From the NCBI GenBank assembly GCA_026120185.1, contig JANUWF010002145.1, positions 1-64,000 on the forward strand: 64,000 nt of DNA, in the 5' to 3' direction. The DNA comes from Voacanga thouarsii. Taxonomy: Eukaryota; Streptophyta; Magnoliopsida; Gentianales; Apocynaceae. Below the pieces are notes generated by a model. That model had not been told where the DNA came from. It saw nothing but the letters and a program-made list of their open reading frames with translations, and searched no databases. Shown one piece after another: positions 43,995 through 55,029 of this stretch. The translations under genes were made by a program, and so were the position numbers. Within the stretch, counting starts at the first letter, position 1. Every line of letters begins with the position of its first letter.

Positions 43995-45284
43995 TCATAC
44001 TTGATTGTCATACATGGAATCCATCTCTGACTTCATGGCCTCAAGACATTTGCCAGATTCTGAACTATTCAGAACATCCTTGTAGGTAGTAGGCTCATCT
44101 TCATCTATGAGCAATACATCATTATGGTCACTAATGAGAAATCCATATCTCTCAGGTGCTGCACATATCCTACTAGATCTACGAGGTTCTTGTGTATTAG
44201 AAGGTTCATCTATTCTCTTAATAGATGTGGGGTTAAACGGTTGATCCTTGTTTGTTTGATCTTCATGAACTTCACTAAGTTCAATCTTACTCCCACTGTC
44301 CCCTTTAAGCATGTGCTCGTTCTCTAAGAAGACAGCATGATTCGAAATAAAAAATTTATTTTTGGAGGGTAGGTAAAAGTAATATCCGAAAGATTCTTTC
44401 GGATATCCCATAAACAAACACTTGTCAGACTTACTATCAAGTTTGTCTGACTGTGGCCTTTTGACAAAGGTAGGACAATCCCATACTCGCAAGTGAGATA
44501 ACTTTGGCTTCTTACCAAAGAACATCTCAAATGGGGTAGTATCAACCGATTTTGTCGGAACTCTGTTTAGTATATAAACAGAAGTCTCTAGTGCATACAC
44601 CCAAAATAATTTTGGCAGGTCTGCAGAAGCCATCATGGTCCGTACCATGTCTAGAAGAGTTCGATTCCTTCTCTCAGATACGTCGTTATGTTGAAGTGTA
44701 TGTGGTGGAGTCCATTGAGATAATATCCCATTATCTCTCAGATAACTTAGAAACTCTTGGCTCAAGTATTCTCCTCCTCGATTAGATCTTAGAGTCTTAA
44801 TACTTTTGTCAAGTTATTTCTCTATTTTATTCTTGAAGTCTTTGAACCTTTCAAAGGCCTCAAATTTGTATTTCATTAAATACAAATACCCGTATCGTGA
44901 GAAATCATCGATAAAGGTTATGAAATAGTTATAACCTCCTCTTGCTTGTATTGACATTGGGCCACACACATTAGAATGTATAAGTTCTAATAACTCCTTG
45001 GCCCATTCTCCTTTTCCTAGAAAAGGAGTTTTAGTCATTTTACCTAGTAAACAAGACTCGCATGTGCCATATGATTTATAATCAAATAACCCTAAGTCAC
45101 TAAACTTGTGTAACTTAGAAACACGATTTTCGTATACATGGCCCAAATGATAATGCCATAAGTAAGAGGTGTTAAAGTTATCTATTTTAGGTTTCTTATT
45201 GTTTATATTGAGAATTGGATTATCCAAGTCTAGAACATATAAACTATTAACCAGAGTTGCTGAACCATAATGAAAATCATTCAA
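43995..45284 (-). pseudogene. pol: Copia-C integrase
   Basis: From 45284 leftward: SYLWHYHLGHVYENR (zinc HHCC start), CESCLLGKMTKTPF, LIHSNVCGPM, YNYFITFIDDFSRYGYLYLM, stops near 44810, then RSNRGGEYL on the way into the long frame 43995-44765 with DVSERRNRT, RVPTKSVDTTPFEMFFGKKP, GYPKESFGYYFYLP and EPRRSSRI. Both catalytic Asp residues are Asn (codons 44970-44972 and 44781-44783), each one G-to-A step. The Glu is kept (44673-44675). Spacing of 63 and 36 codons equals that in Copia-A. Enzymatically dead, though the last 256 codons are open. Confidence 0.92.
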
Positions 45285-45590
45285 TGAAAAAAGAATAATA
45301 TTTATTCTTAAATATCAAATGAAATCCATATAAGTCTAAACACGCAACTGAGATAATGTTTTTCATTAAAACTGGTACAAAATAATAGTTTTGCGGTTAT
45401 AGATTTAATCTCGAAGGTAGGTTCAACTCGTATGTCCCTACAGCAAATGCAACAACCTTTGCCCCATTTGTAGTACATATCCGATATCTAATACCCATAT
45501 CTCATTTCTAAAGGTAATATTTATCTTAATCATAAACATACCCAGAGTAGAAGTAGAAGTGCTTGTAAACTTCTCCTTCTACTTCTTGTC
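45285..45590 (-). pseudogene. pol: Copia-C protease remnant
   Basis: Minus-strand pieces AKVVAFAVGTYELNLPS, YYFVPVLMKNIISVACLDLYGF and HLIFKN fit the region after the protease active site in this copia group. The active site itself (near 45480-45520) is too decayed to identify. It joins gag and integrase in the expected order. Confidence 0.65.
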
Positions 45591-46371
45591 CTTAATGGTC
45601 TCCAATTAGGCTTTGCAGTTGTGCCTCCGGTGGCCTATCTTTCTACAATGATGGCATGGGCCCTTGGTAGATACGTCCTTCTTGTTCACACCACCTTTAG
45701 GCTTCATAGGAGCCTTCTTCTTCTTTTAAACTTTTTTCTTAGAAGAGGAAGATTCCACCATTAAAACTGCATTAGAATCCTTCTTCATGGAGGACTCCAC
45801 AGTTTTGAGAAGATTGATCAACTCAGGAATAGTGAATTCAATCTTATTCATCTGATAGTTAATCAAAAATTGTGAAAAACTATTAGGCAAAGATTGTAGA
45901 ATTAAATCAACACTTAAGTCATGATCTATTGCAAACTCGAGAGATCCAAACTTCTCTATCAAGTCCAGCATCTTTAGCCCATGAGCGGCCACAGAAGAAC
46001 CCTCTGCCACTTTGCAACGGAATAGTCACTTCTAGATCTCATATCTCTCTGTTCTGGCTTAGGCATCAAACAGCTCTCGAAGATGTAGTATAATCGATTG
46101 ATCATCTATATGCTCGTGCTATTTTTGCAACTCGAGATGGATGCCAGCATAATACACGATGATGTATCACTATCCTCCTTATGCCTCTTATGGACAGCAT
46201 GCTCATTAGCATGAGCATCTTAAGCTGGTGATGGTGGAATAGGAGCATCTAGCACACAAAGCAACTTTTCCGATTTGAGAACGATTCTCAAATTTCTATA
46301 CCAGTCGAGATAATTTGATTCAGTTAACTTGTTGGTTTCCAAGATGTTACGTAAGTTCAAGTTTGTTGACA
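45591..46371 (-). pseudogene. gag: Copia-C gag
   Basis: The ATG at 46369-46371 begins MSTNLNLRNILETNKLTESN and continues YLDWYRNLRIVLKSEKLLCVL, clearly related to Copia-B gag. After frame changes, an open frame (45726-46010) reads AEGSSVAAHGLKMLDLIEKF, QSLPNSFSQFLINYQMNKI and VLMVESSSSKKK. A knuckle region (CRKIGHRRHNC-like on the minus strand near 45610-45660) follows. In the family it forms the particle shell. Confidence 0.85.
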
Positions 46372-48180
46372 TGATGCAAGTGACCTAGATGTAAAGATAG
46401 AGAGCATTAGCTACTTGTATATGCACATGATATGCAAATAATTAGGACTTTAATTAGACATATTTTTACTCCACTATTTTACTCAAACCAATAGCCCCCA
46501 CTACTTATTCAGGAAAACCCGTTGGAAGCCTTCCTAGTGGACCGATATCCAAATTCCTCAAGAATAACCTTGGATTTGCCCAACAAGCCACCCTTAAGTT
46601 CATTGGTAGGTATCCAATACTAATTACACCGTATATAACTACCGAATCATTGGGTGATTAACAGCTTTTAATCTTAAAACCTTTTGGACTACCCCAACTT
46701 TTCCTCTAAATTTCTTTATGCTTGAGTTTACCCAGCCGGGATAAAGAATTTAGTTAAACCCAACCCATTAATCAGGAATTTAATTTCATAGCTTGAACAT
46801 GCCCAATGTCAAGTAGGCTTGGGTTTGCCTAACAACCTAGTCTCGAAAAAGGATTCTCGTTCTTACTATATTAACGGAAGGAATTAGGTTTAATATTAAT
46901 TGAGGGATTTGTTCCTTTTAGTGATTTCATTGAATGACATGCATAAAAATCAATAAATCACATAATTGATAATCATGATAATAAAGCGATTACATGGTAT
47001 GGTTATGGACTTTACCCTAAATTAATTTCTTTGAGCCATAAAAGAAATTAATATAGTTAACCCTATGCGTTAATCCATGATTTAAGTAAAAGGTCTTACC
47101 TTCTCGCCTTGTTTTGGTTTCTATCTCTAGAATAGAATAATTCTACTTCTATCTAACCTATGTAAACTAATTACATAATTTCCTAAAGAGATAAAACCTC
47201 GAATTACATTCGAGGGGAGTTAGATGAGAAGAGAATTACACAAGAATTCTACACAAAGCAGGACACGCAGACCCTATTTCATAAAAAACCAAAACTGTAA
47301 AATGCATGAACAGATATAATTGGTTTTAGCCCATAACCATCCACCATGCCATTGACTATACTTAAACAAAATAAACATATACTTTTTATTATTCCAAAAT
47401 CACTATTTTAAAAAAATAAAACAAATTCTAAAATCAATATTTTAGAAAAATACATTAATTTTAAATTTTCAAAATCACTATTTTGAAAAATAAAATTGTT
47501 TGTCTCAAAACTAATTTTCAGAAAATACTTTTGGGTCCTATCTCCGGCAACAAAAACGGCAGTCTCAACGCTGATTTGAAGGCCAGAGTCAAAACGTCGC
47601 AAACAGAGCAGAAACGGCGCCGGTTTGAAGGCCAGAGCTGGCACCGGCTTTATTCTGATTTTTAAAAGATTTTTCTCTTCAAAAAATGATTTTTGGACAT
47701 CGTGAACAGAATGGAACCAGTGCTAGTTTGGAGGCCAGAGCTGGCGCCGGCTGTAGTCGGGAAGTGGCGGCAATTTTTCAAAAAAAAATTCCAGAAATAG
47801 TTTCTAGTGCTCTAATCTTCTGCAACAGATCAGTGAGAACAATTCTTAGCAGAATTTTCTATTTTGAAGCTCAAAACAACAACCAATTTGTTAGTTTAAA
47901 CAAAACAAAATAGAAAATCAAATTCACAAGAAGAAACGGAGGGCAACAACCATGTTCAAGAAAACGTTTTTCTGCAAAATATTTTCAGCGCTTAAAGAAA
48001 GCATCTATCAAAATGCACTATAACTTTTACACAATCATATTATGCTATGGACCCAACCCATAATGTTCGAAACAATTTCGACTCGAGTGAAAACGATTTT
48101 CACAGCAAACAAAGATAAGCACGAATATATGAAACCAGTTTTCATGCCAAAATCAATGTCCGTAAACCACACATAGCATG
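46372..48180 (-). other. Copia-C leader containing GC-rich modules
   Basis: About 1.8 kb between primer site and gag. 46440-47240 is AT-rich without frames. At 47556-47755 there are two clear copies and one degenerate copy of a module reading, on the plus strand, CGGCGCCGGTTTGAAGGCCAG and AGCTGGCACCGGC, separated by T-rich spacers. The same module occurs three times in the Athila-like LTR at 57689-57955. Short frames here (47408-47913) reflect the GC-rich module and are not genes. Confidence 0.65.
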
Positions 48181-48193
48181 GCTCTGATACCAC
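48181..48193 (-). other. Copia-C primer-binding site (tRNA-iMet)
   Basis: The plus strand GCTCTGATACCAC gives a perfect TGGTATCAGAGC on the minus strand, three bases inside the LTR starting at 48197. Confidence 0.93.
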
Positions 48194-48196
48194 TAT

Positions 48197-49910
48197 TGAG
48201 TATATCAAGCTCGTATCATATACGGCGCAGTGGAAAATAAAATGAGATACCATCCCAGAACCCGCCTATATGTGGAAAACAAAACATAAAGATAATAAAG
48301 GTAGCAGCTTTTTACCTTTGTTTGATCATCCGAAGAATAAAAATTTCTTCTTCAAGTTGAGATGCGATCCAGCAATCCTCTAAATCCAACTACACGAGAG
48401 TGGAACGTCTAACCACTATAATCACAGTGTGTGATTATCTCTAACAGTAATCCACACAGAGGAATACTCAAGCATCAAAATTTCCTGTGCTAGCAGAAAA
48501 AAATAGCGGCTAGGGATGTTTCACATTTTTAGCAAAACAAGAAAGAGAGAAAAGAACGTTGGTTGTTTGTCTAGGATTGGAGATTTCGTATGTTGTGTGT
48601 CAGCTAGGGTTCTGTGTCCCTCATCTATATGTTACACAAAAATCCCCTACCAAAACTGAAAATTCTAATCCTATTAGAATTCCCTAATTGTAATTGGAAA
48701 CCTCAAGTTCTCACAATTATAATTTGGACCATAAATTATAACTAATTATAATTTGTCTACAACAACTTCTTTTTCTCTCAATTAACCCCACTATGTTATC
48801 AAATAACACGTTGAGTATATAATCCTCTATTGTGTGTAACCTATTAGGTTTCCCAGTCAATTAGTAAAGAACGTGAATTAATCCAAACGTCTTTAAGATT
48901 AATAATTCATAATTAATTAAAATTAATCCTATTAATTATAACCATGATTAGTTTATTAATTCATCAATTAATAAACTCATATTCCCAGATAATGAGCAGA
49001 ATCTAGCAACATATCATGACCACCCAAGAGCCCAAGAAGTCAAGTAGCTTGACATGAACCCTTCAATAACAAACTTTAGTGCAATTAACTCCTTTCACCA
49101 TACAATATATCATTTGGTTTGGAGTACGAAATTAGTGCCAACTCCCTCCATAATTAATTATGGCCCGAATACAATAGTACTTATACTAGGAACCCACTCT
49201 CTACATGTGTATCAATTGGAACTATCAATACACAATCGCCTTAGCCAAAGACTTCTCAAGTAGTAATTCCTACAAGTGGCCATGAGATAATCGCCTCTAC
49301 TATTAGGAGTGGTGAATCCTTTAATGGCCCTCTCAACTACTTTCGTTTACCTCACAATGTACCCAATATCTATCCCATAGGCGGCCCTCGATCGAGCTCC
49401 GGAGATTGGAATCAATGTACAATGCTCAGCAAACAAAGTACCTTGGAGATCTCAAGTTTAAGGATACTTGCACGTTTGCTATAGAGATTATATCACTGGC
49501 ACTAAATAGTTATCCATGTGATTATCTCAAAGCTAGGTCATCCAATGAACTTGTTCCATTAACAAGTATCCATGTGTTAACTTTAAGTATCTCAATACTC
49601 ACGGATATGAGAACCACCACCTGATCAAATCAGGAAGTCTAACACATGCTAGTCTTAATGCATTAATGATGTCCTGTGTCATTAATACTATGACTAGGGA
49701 TTATTTAAGTACTAACATATACACTGTAGTAAGAATCTCATATCATGATCTCTATCATGATTTCTTTAACATAGTATTGTACTAGGGACTTTATCGAACA
49801 GCTATATTACTTAAAAGTGAAAAAAAAGAAATTGTAAGATAAATAATGCCTTTTATTAAAATAAAACGTGTCATATACAATGTACAAGTGATTGTCTCTA
49901 GGACACAACA
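48197..49910 (-). repeat. Copia-C 5' LTR
   Basis: On the plus strand it starts TGAGTATATCAAGCTCG beside the primer site and ends GGACACAACA, so on the element strand it runs TGTTGTGTCC...ATATACTCA. It is 1714 bp, non-coding. The matching 3' LTR is lost. To its right SIRE-like coding resumes at 49911. Confidence 0.85.
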
Positions 49911-50960
49911 CTAACATGTACAACAAAAAGAGTCAAGAAGTCATAGAATCAATCATTATAGTTGAAAACTTTCCGATAGCTAGTCAAAAGGAGTTAATGA
50001 CAGTAAGAGATGAGGATAAAATTTTTAGTGAACGATAAGCAAAATACATCAGAAGAAGCTGACACTAGTGAAGAAATAGATTATAACAAAGAACAAAATG
50101 ATATACAACTAAAGATAGAGTCTTCAAGAATAAAGAAGTATCATCCATCAGACTTGATCATTCGAAGTTTAAATGAACCTAGAAAAACAAGAAAAAGGCT
50201 AAAAGTTGATTACAAGGACATGGTGAAATTTACTTGATAAACATCAACGTTGGAATCGAAAAATATCAAAGAAGTATTGACAGATTAGCACTGGATTGTC
50301 GCAATACATGAAGAGCTTCAAAAATTTGAGAGAAATAATGCATAGGAGCTAGCTTTTGCCTAGAGTAGAAGATGTGAATATGATTGGAACCAAATGGGTG
50401 CTTTGAAATAAGACTAATGAACTTGAAAACATTACCAAAAATAAGGCTAAGCTAGTTGCACAAGATTACACTCAAGTTAAAGGCATCGACTTTGATGCAA
50501 CATCTGCTCTCATTGCAAGATTAAAATCAATCAGTTTGTAACTTGTTATTGCTTGTGCTGAAGACTTTACACTTTAACAAATGGATGTGAATAGCACATT
50601 CTTAAATGGATTTTTGTAGGAAGAAGCTTATACAGAATAGTTTAAAGGTTTGGTTAATTCAAAATTTCTTAATCATGTTTACAAGTTGGAAAAAGCCCTT
50701 TATGAATTGAAACAAGCACCAAGGACATGGTATGAAAAGCTGGCTAACTTTCTACTACAAATAGGCCATAAGAGAGGAGGAACAGATAAAACTATATTTG
50801 TTAAGAAGTTAGGAATAAACTTTATGATTGCTCAAGTTTATGTTCGTGATATAGTGTTTAGATCAATATCAAAATAGATGTCAAACAACTTTGTGGAGCT
50901 CATGCAAACTAAATTTGAAATAAGTATGGTTGAAAAACTAACTTCTTGGTTTGTAGATTT
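49911..50960 (+). pseudogene. pol: SIRE-like reverse transcriptase, truncated
   Basis: Pieces read HPSDLIIRSLNEPRKTRKRL, PKNIKEVL, HWIVAIHEELQKFERNN, TNELENITKNKAKLVAQ, KGIDFDATSALIARLKSI, MDVNSTFLNGFL, VYKLEKALYELKQAPRTWYEKL, FIVKKL-like and AQVYVRDIVFRSIS. The family's YVDD reads YVRD. LKQAPRAWYE, the VYKL..ALYGLKQ block and the preceding linker are typical of SIRE/Maximus copia. It stops at about 50960 (FEISMVEKL). Same strand and type as the gag/pre-integrase at 4490-6321, hence probably the same element split by a 43-kb nest; a separate copy is possible. Numerous stops. Confidence 0.8.
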
Positions 50961-51984
50961 GTTGCCTTACAAAAAAGGAGCCGATAGAAGCGTCGATCGG
51001 CTGCTCTTCCGATGAATATAAATAATTCGATGGAGAAATGAATGAATGAGCTGGACCTTTTAAAAGAGGTGAATTCCTTGAACTTACTATAGAAAGGGTC
51101 TAAGCAGGTAGAAATATTGCACGCAAAAGCAAAACGAATCTGAATATGATGTATTTCGATTAAAATGATGAATGAATACAATAACTGATAATCAAAACAA
51201 CATCACATGAAAACTTTGTGATCAAATGAGTAAAGAAAAATTGTAAACAAAGCTATAAGAAAGCTATAAAAAAGCTATAAATGAAAGTAACAAAGAAAGC
51301 TGTAAAAATGTGGATAAAAGGAATGAAAAACTAGAAAATTTGGTAATTTAGTTTGAAATGAGTGTTGGTGTCTTCAATCTGGGATTATTGCTTACTTTAT
51401 ACTTGTCGTGGCACAGCTGCCGACTTCCAAATATGGAGAAAATCCCACTTCGTGGTCCATTTTTTATAGCTGAGAATGGCAACGTCCTACCAATCGTGCA
51501 AAGGTATACAGGTGATAGTTCATCGACTCTTGGTTCCGATATTGACCTGGTACAGCTACTGAGGACTTTTTAGGATGTCATCATCCATTTGGCAGCATTC
51601 ATATCAGCTTCGGGTGAAAGTTACCGTTGCAACGGATCGGCTAAAAATGACGTCAACACATGCCCCATCGAGTTCCTTATTTTGATGGCGCGAACAAATA
51701 AAATGACGAGAATCGCACCCTTTTTAATTTATAACCGTTCTTTTTCTGATAGATACAGAACATCCTGATCATTGTAGAAAGGTGCTGACTCCTTAGCTTT
51801 GAAGCCCGCGAACGACTAGTCTTTTGAAACTCCTCTTTAAATAGCCGTGGTCCCCATCGTTCCTTCTTCACCGATACGAACTCCTTCTTATGCAATAACT
51901 CTATTCTGTTTAGAATTCTATCTTTTTTGTGAAATTCTCCCCTGTTTACTGCATACTTCTTGAATTAGCGAACCTTAACTCTCC
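50961..51984. other. Tat-element 3' region with antisense promoter for the PMD ORF
   Basis: No protein family is recognised. AAGCTATAA-like units repeat at 51251-51310. GATCGGCT/ATCGGCT words recur here and throughout the next 4 kb, linking this part to the PMD segment. It likely contains the 3' end (and LTR) of the minus-strand Tat element, but I cannot fix its ends. TGTTGCC near 50959 is a candidate edge. Confidence 0.4.
51836..51843 (+). promoter_or_regulatory. TATA-like box upstream of PMD ORF
   Basis: TTTAAATA lies 142 bases before the ATG at 51985. It is followed by GC-balanced, stop-containing leader sequence with CT-rich stretches, a normal layout for a plant Pol II promoter. No expression evidence. 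Confidence 0.45.
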
Positions 51985-54784
51985 ATGGCGACTCCGGTCG
52001 ATCATTCCCCTCTGGTTCTGCTTCAAGCCGAGGCTGATCTTTACGTCTTTAGTCCCCAGCTTCTACCAACGACAGTCATTGCAGAACATCTGTGGTCCAT
52101 CTATCTAGAGGGCTTCATCCTACCCTTGTTCTGGGATAATTTCTCCAAGGCTAGCCTGTCGTTCTTTTTCCACCACTGGCCGCGTCCTCTGAAATGCTAC
52201 AGGGAATAGCGTGAAAGATGTCAGGCTACCTATGGTGCCCTTTGGGACTAATGGGGCATTCAAAATGCTATCATGATATCTAACTTTGAGATGTCCTTCG
52301 ACCGTAACTTGTTCTCGGCTGTTTTGCCATTTTGGTCCCCTGCGATCAACGGCTTCATTTTTCCTCACTGCATGTTTTCCCCTACAATACTAGATATCTG
52401 CACTATCTTGGGCTTCCATTGCGATGGTGATGAAACCCCTGCCCTACATGACGAAGAAAACTTACCTGCTATTGAGGCCTATTTGGACAAGTCCACCACC
52501 TCCTATGGCAATTTTATGGCCGCGTAAAGGGGTGTTGGCCCTGTTCCATCAGAGCAGGAACAATCAGCCTTCCCCTAGCTATGGCTCACAAGTACATTCC
52601 CTACTCCCATTTAGTGGGAATAAGTAATGAGTACCGATGCTATGTATCGGCTCTATTGAGAAAGAAGAGACGTTGCGACCTTGCTTCCCTGGTTTTGGCC
52701 TTGGTGTATCGGCTAATGAACCAGATGATTTCAACCTTATCGGCTAGGAGTGATCTGACAAATCTTGGAGGCCCCCTCTAGGTGATGCAGTTGTGGCTCT
52801 TTCAATACCTCTCCCAGTTCATCATCAATACGATTTTCGGAGGTTCTCGGGTCCCACCGACTGGGCTACCGACTATCGGTTGTTGAAGGTCTCTGCAAAC
52901 AGGTCTTCTACTAGTGCTATCATGGCTTACCTCTATCAGAATTGGCTTCAGAATGCACCCCACTTCTATTCTTACATCACCCAGGAGACAAGCCCCCTTT
53001 GGCTGACAAAACTTGCCGAGGTGCCGGAAGCTTCTCAAAAAATTATCTAGGCCTGAATACTATGCTCCCGAGAACTCCTTCTTGGGGCAAAACCAGGTGC
53101 CAGGAGTGCCAAGTCTTCTTGCGAACAGTACAACCCACATTGCTTTTCACGGCAATTTAGGTTAATTCAAGACATTCTTTCTGATCCTAGTCACATCTCC
53201 TCTTACTCTGTTATGCCTGTCCTATCGATTGAAGATGTGCGGACTTTAGCCGATAGGTCTCTAACTGTTCTCCGTTTTTTTAAGTATTCTCCTTTTCAGG
53301 TCATCAAGGAAGCCACACCCAACTTCAACCTGTGGTGGCGGCTGCTGAGCGAAATGCTCTTTTCTGGCCCAGTCAAGACATGGTTGCTCAAACTAGTATG
53401 GTCAACATCGGCGGAGATAGAAGTGTTTGCACTAAAAAGAAGCAAATAGAGCAAAATCTCTGCTAGTCCGATCACAACGCTGTTGTTCTGCACGTTGCGA
53501 GCAAAAAGAACCTCTATACTGCTGCCTGTGACGAGGAAGAAGAAGAAGAGGAAATAACCGTTCCCTTTTTGCTGAGACAGTCAAAGAGATGATAGGCCCT
53601 CCATACTCTAGCATCTGCTAAGGTTTAGCTTGCAATATACTTTTCTTTTTCCCATGCTTCCCATCCATCGGCTCAGAATTAACCACATACTACCTTCTTT
53701 GCAGAAACAAATAACCAGCCAGCTGGTGATCTCCGATTCTTCTTCAGAATCATCAACAGCTATGCCCCCTATCTCTTGTGGGAATGACGATAGAAAAAGA
53801 AGGGACTTCGGCAGCTCCACCTTCATCAGTGCCCGAAGCGCCTTCGCCAGAAAGAACAACAGTTGAAAAACCCGTCTCGCCCCTTACAGCTACAACCCCT
53901 GAGCTTACAATGGAACTTAGCCCTTCTCAACCAGTAACGATGAAAGCCACAGTGCTAGAGCTTCTGCGAAGTCTGTTGGGAATGGAGCTGCCGACCAGCC
54001 CCTCTTCTTAAAATGCTATCAACTGAGCCCTGCTGCTATTAGCACAATCGACTTCTTTCGATATCGCAATAGAATTTAGGTGCTTGTCGGTTGCCTACCT
54101 GGGGCATATGCAATTCACTCATTGTAAATACTCAGAGTAAGCAGGACGAAGCTTCACATCAACTTCAGGCCTTGAGAGCGCTCCACAACCAGGAAGTATT
54201 TCTGAAAATGCACCATCAGAAAGCTTCTGCTGGCTTGGGCATTCTTTGAGCTGACATTGCTAAAGTTGAGAGAATTGAGGGCCTTAAAATGTGCATGTGA
54301 GCTCTCCAAGAGGAGTTAGACTTTGAGAAATGGGCCCTGGATGAGAAACTTGAGGCTGAAGATACCTGTCAGCAGAAAGTCTCTTCTGCCAAGAAGACAG
54401 CGGCCAAGTATCGAGATGATCGGCTTATGCTAGAAGCTGAAGAAGAATTCCTCCAGATGGAATTGCAACACTCTAACAAGTTGCTAAGTGGTATGCAATC
54501 GTCGTGGTGCAACTTCCAAGCTTACTTGGCCACCTTCTTTCGAAGTCCCGATAAGGCTGGACCATCTGATACACAAGCTGAGGATGCCGAAATGCGTCCA
54601 CTTTCAACGGAGGAATTGGCTGCTGTCCCTGAACCTGCTCCGGAAGAACCTACTGCCCTTGCAAAAAAAAAAAAGAAGAAACACCAACGATGGCTGATCT
54701 GCCCGAGGAAGATCCAAATCGGCTAGCCATTATCCCTTTTGCCCAGCCGATCGAGACGTCTCACACTCCGTCTAAGGAGGTTTG
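51985..54784 (+). pseudogene. Plant mobile domain (PMD) protein with C-terminal coiled coil, antisense in Tat element
   Basis: The ATG at 51985 starts MATPVDHSPLVLLQAEADLY. Downstream lie FWSPAINGFIFPHCMFSPTILDICTILGFHCDGD (52330-52430), equivalent to PMD's W..TxtFhFPxGExTpTLeDvxxLtGLpxdG, and then HKYIPYSHLVG, KKRRCDLASLVLALVYRLM, GGPL-stop-VMQLWLFQYL (52581-52820) and ATPNFNLWWRLLSEMLF. The C-terminal part (54180-54720) is Glu/Lys/Leu-rich with heptad-like spacing and ends in a Lys run. Stops (52207-52209, 52527-52529, 52782-52784) and frameshifts make it a pseudogene. It lies downstream of, and opposite to, Tat pol. PMD proteins MAIN/MAIL1 act in silencing; PMD copies are also carried by transposons. 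A host fragment is less likely given its place. Confidence 0.72.
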
Positions 54785-55029
54785 ACTTATGTTTTTTTTT
54801 TCTTTTACAATGTAGCAGCTATCTGATCGGCTTTTTTGTGATCAACCGTTTCATATAAAATGCCAACATATATATATATATATATATATTACCTCTCTAC
54901 TGTTTTCCTTTTCTTTTTTTTCCTCTTTTCTTTTTCTCTCTTTTTCTTTTATTTTTTGTAGTCTCCTCCTCCTAATGTTCCCTCCTAGAATGTAGGATAA
55001 AACTTCTTTAAATACTTACCATTTATGGC
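54785..55029. other. Spacer with (AT)n and long pyrimidine tract
   Basis: An (AT)n run (about 54868-54890) is followed by a ~100-base T/C-rich tract (54900-54970), i.e. purine-rich on the Tat coding strand. It separates the convergent PMD and pol reading frames. No gene. Confidence 0.7.

Noticed and set aside
51985..54784. PMD frame as a host MAIN/MAIL-type gene
   Set aside because: Stops, frameshifts, no recognisable intron structure and its place beside Tat pol inside a retrotransposon nest point to a transposon-borne pseudogene.
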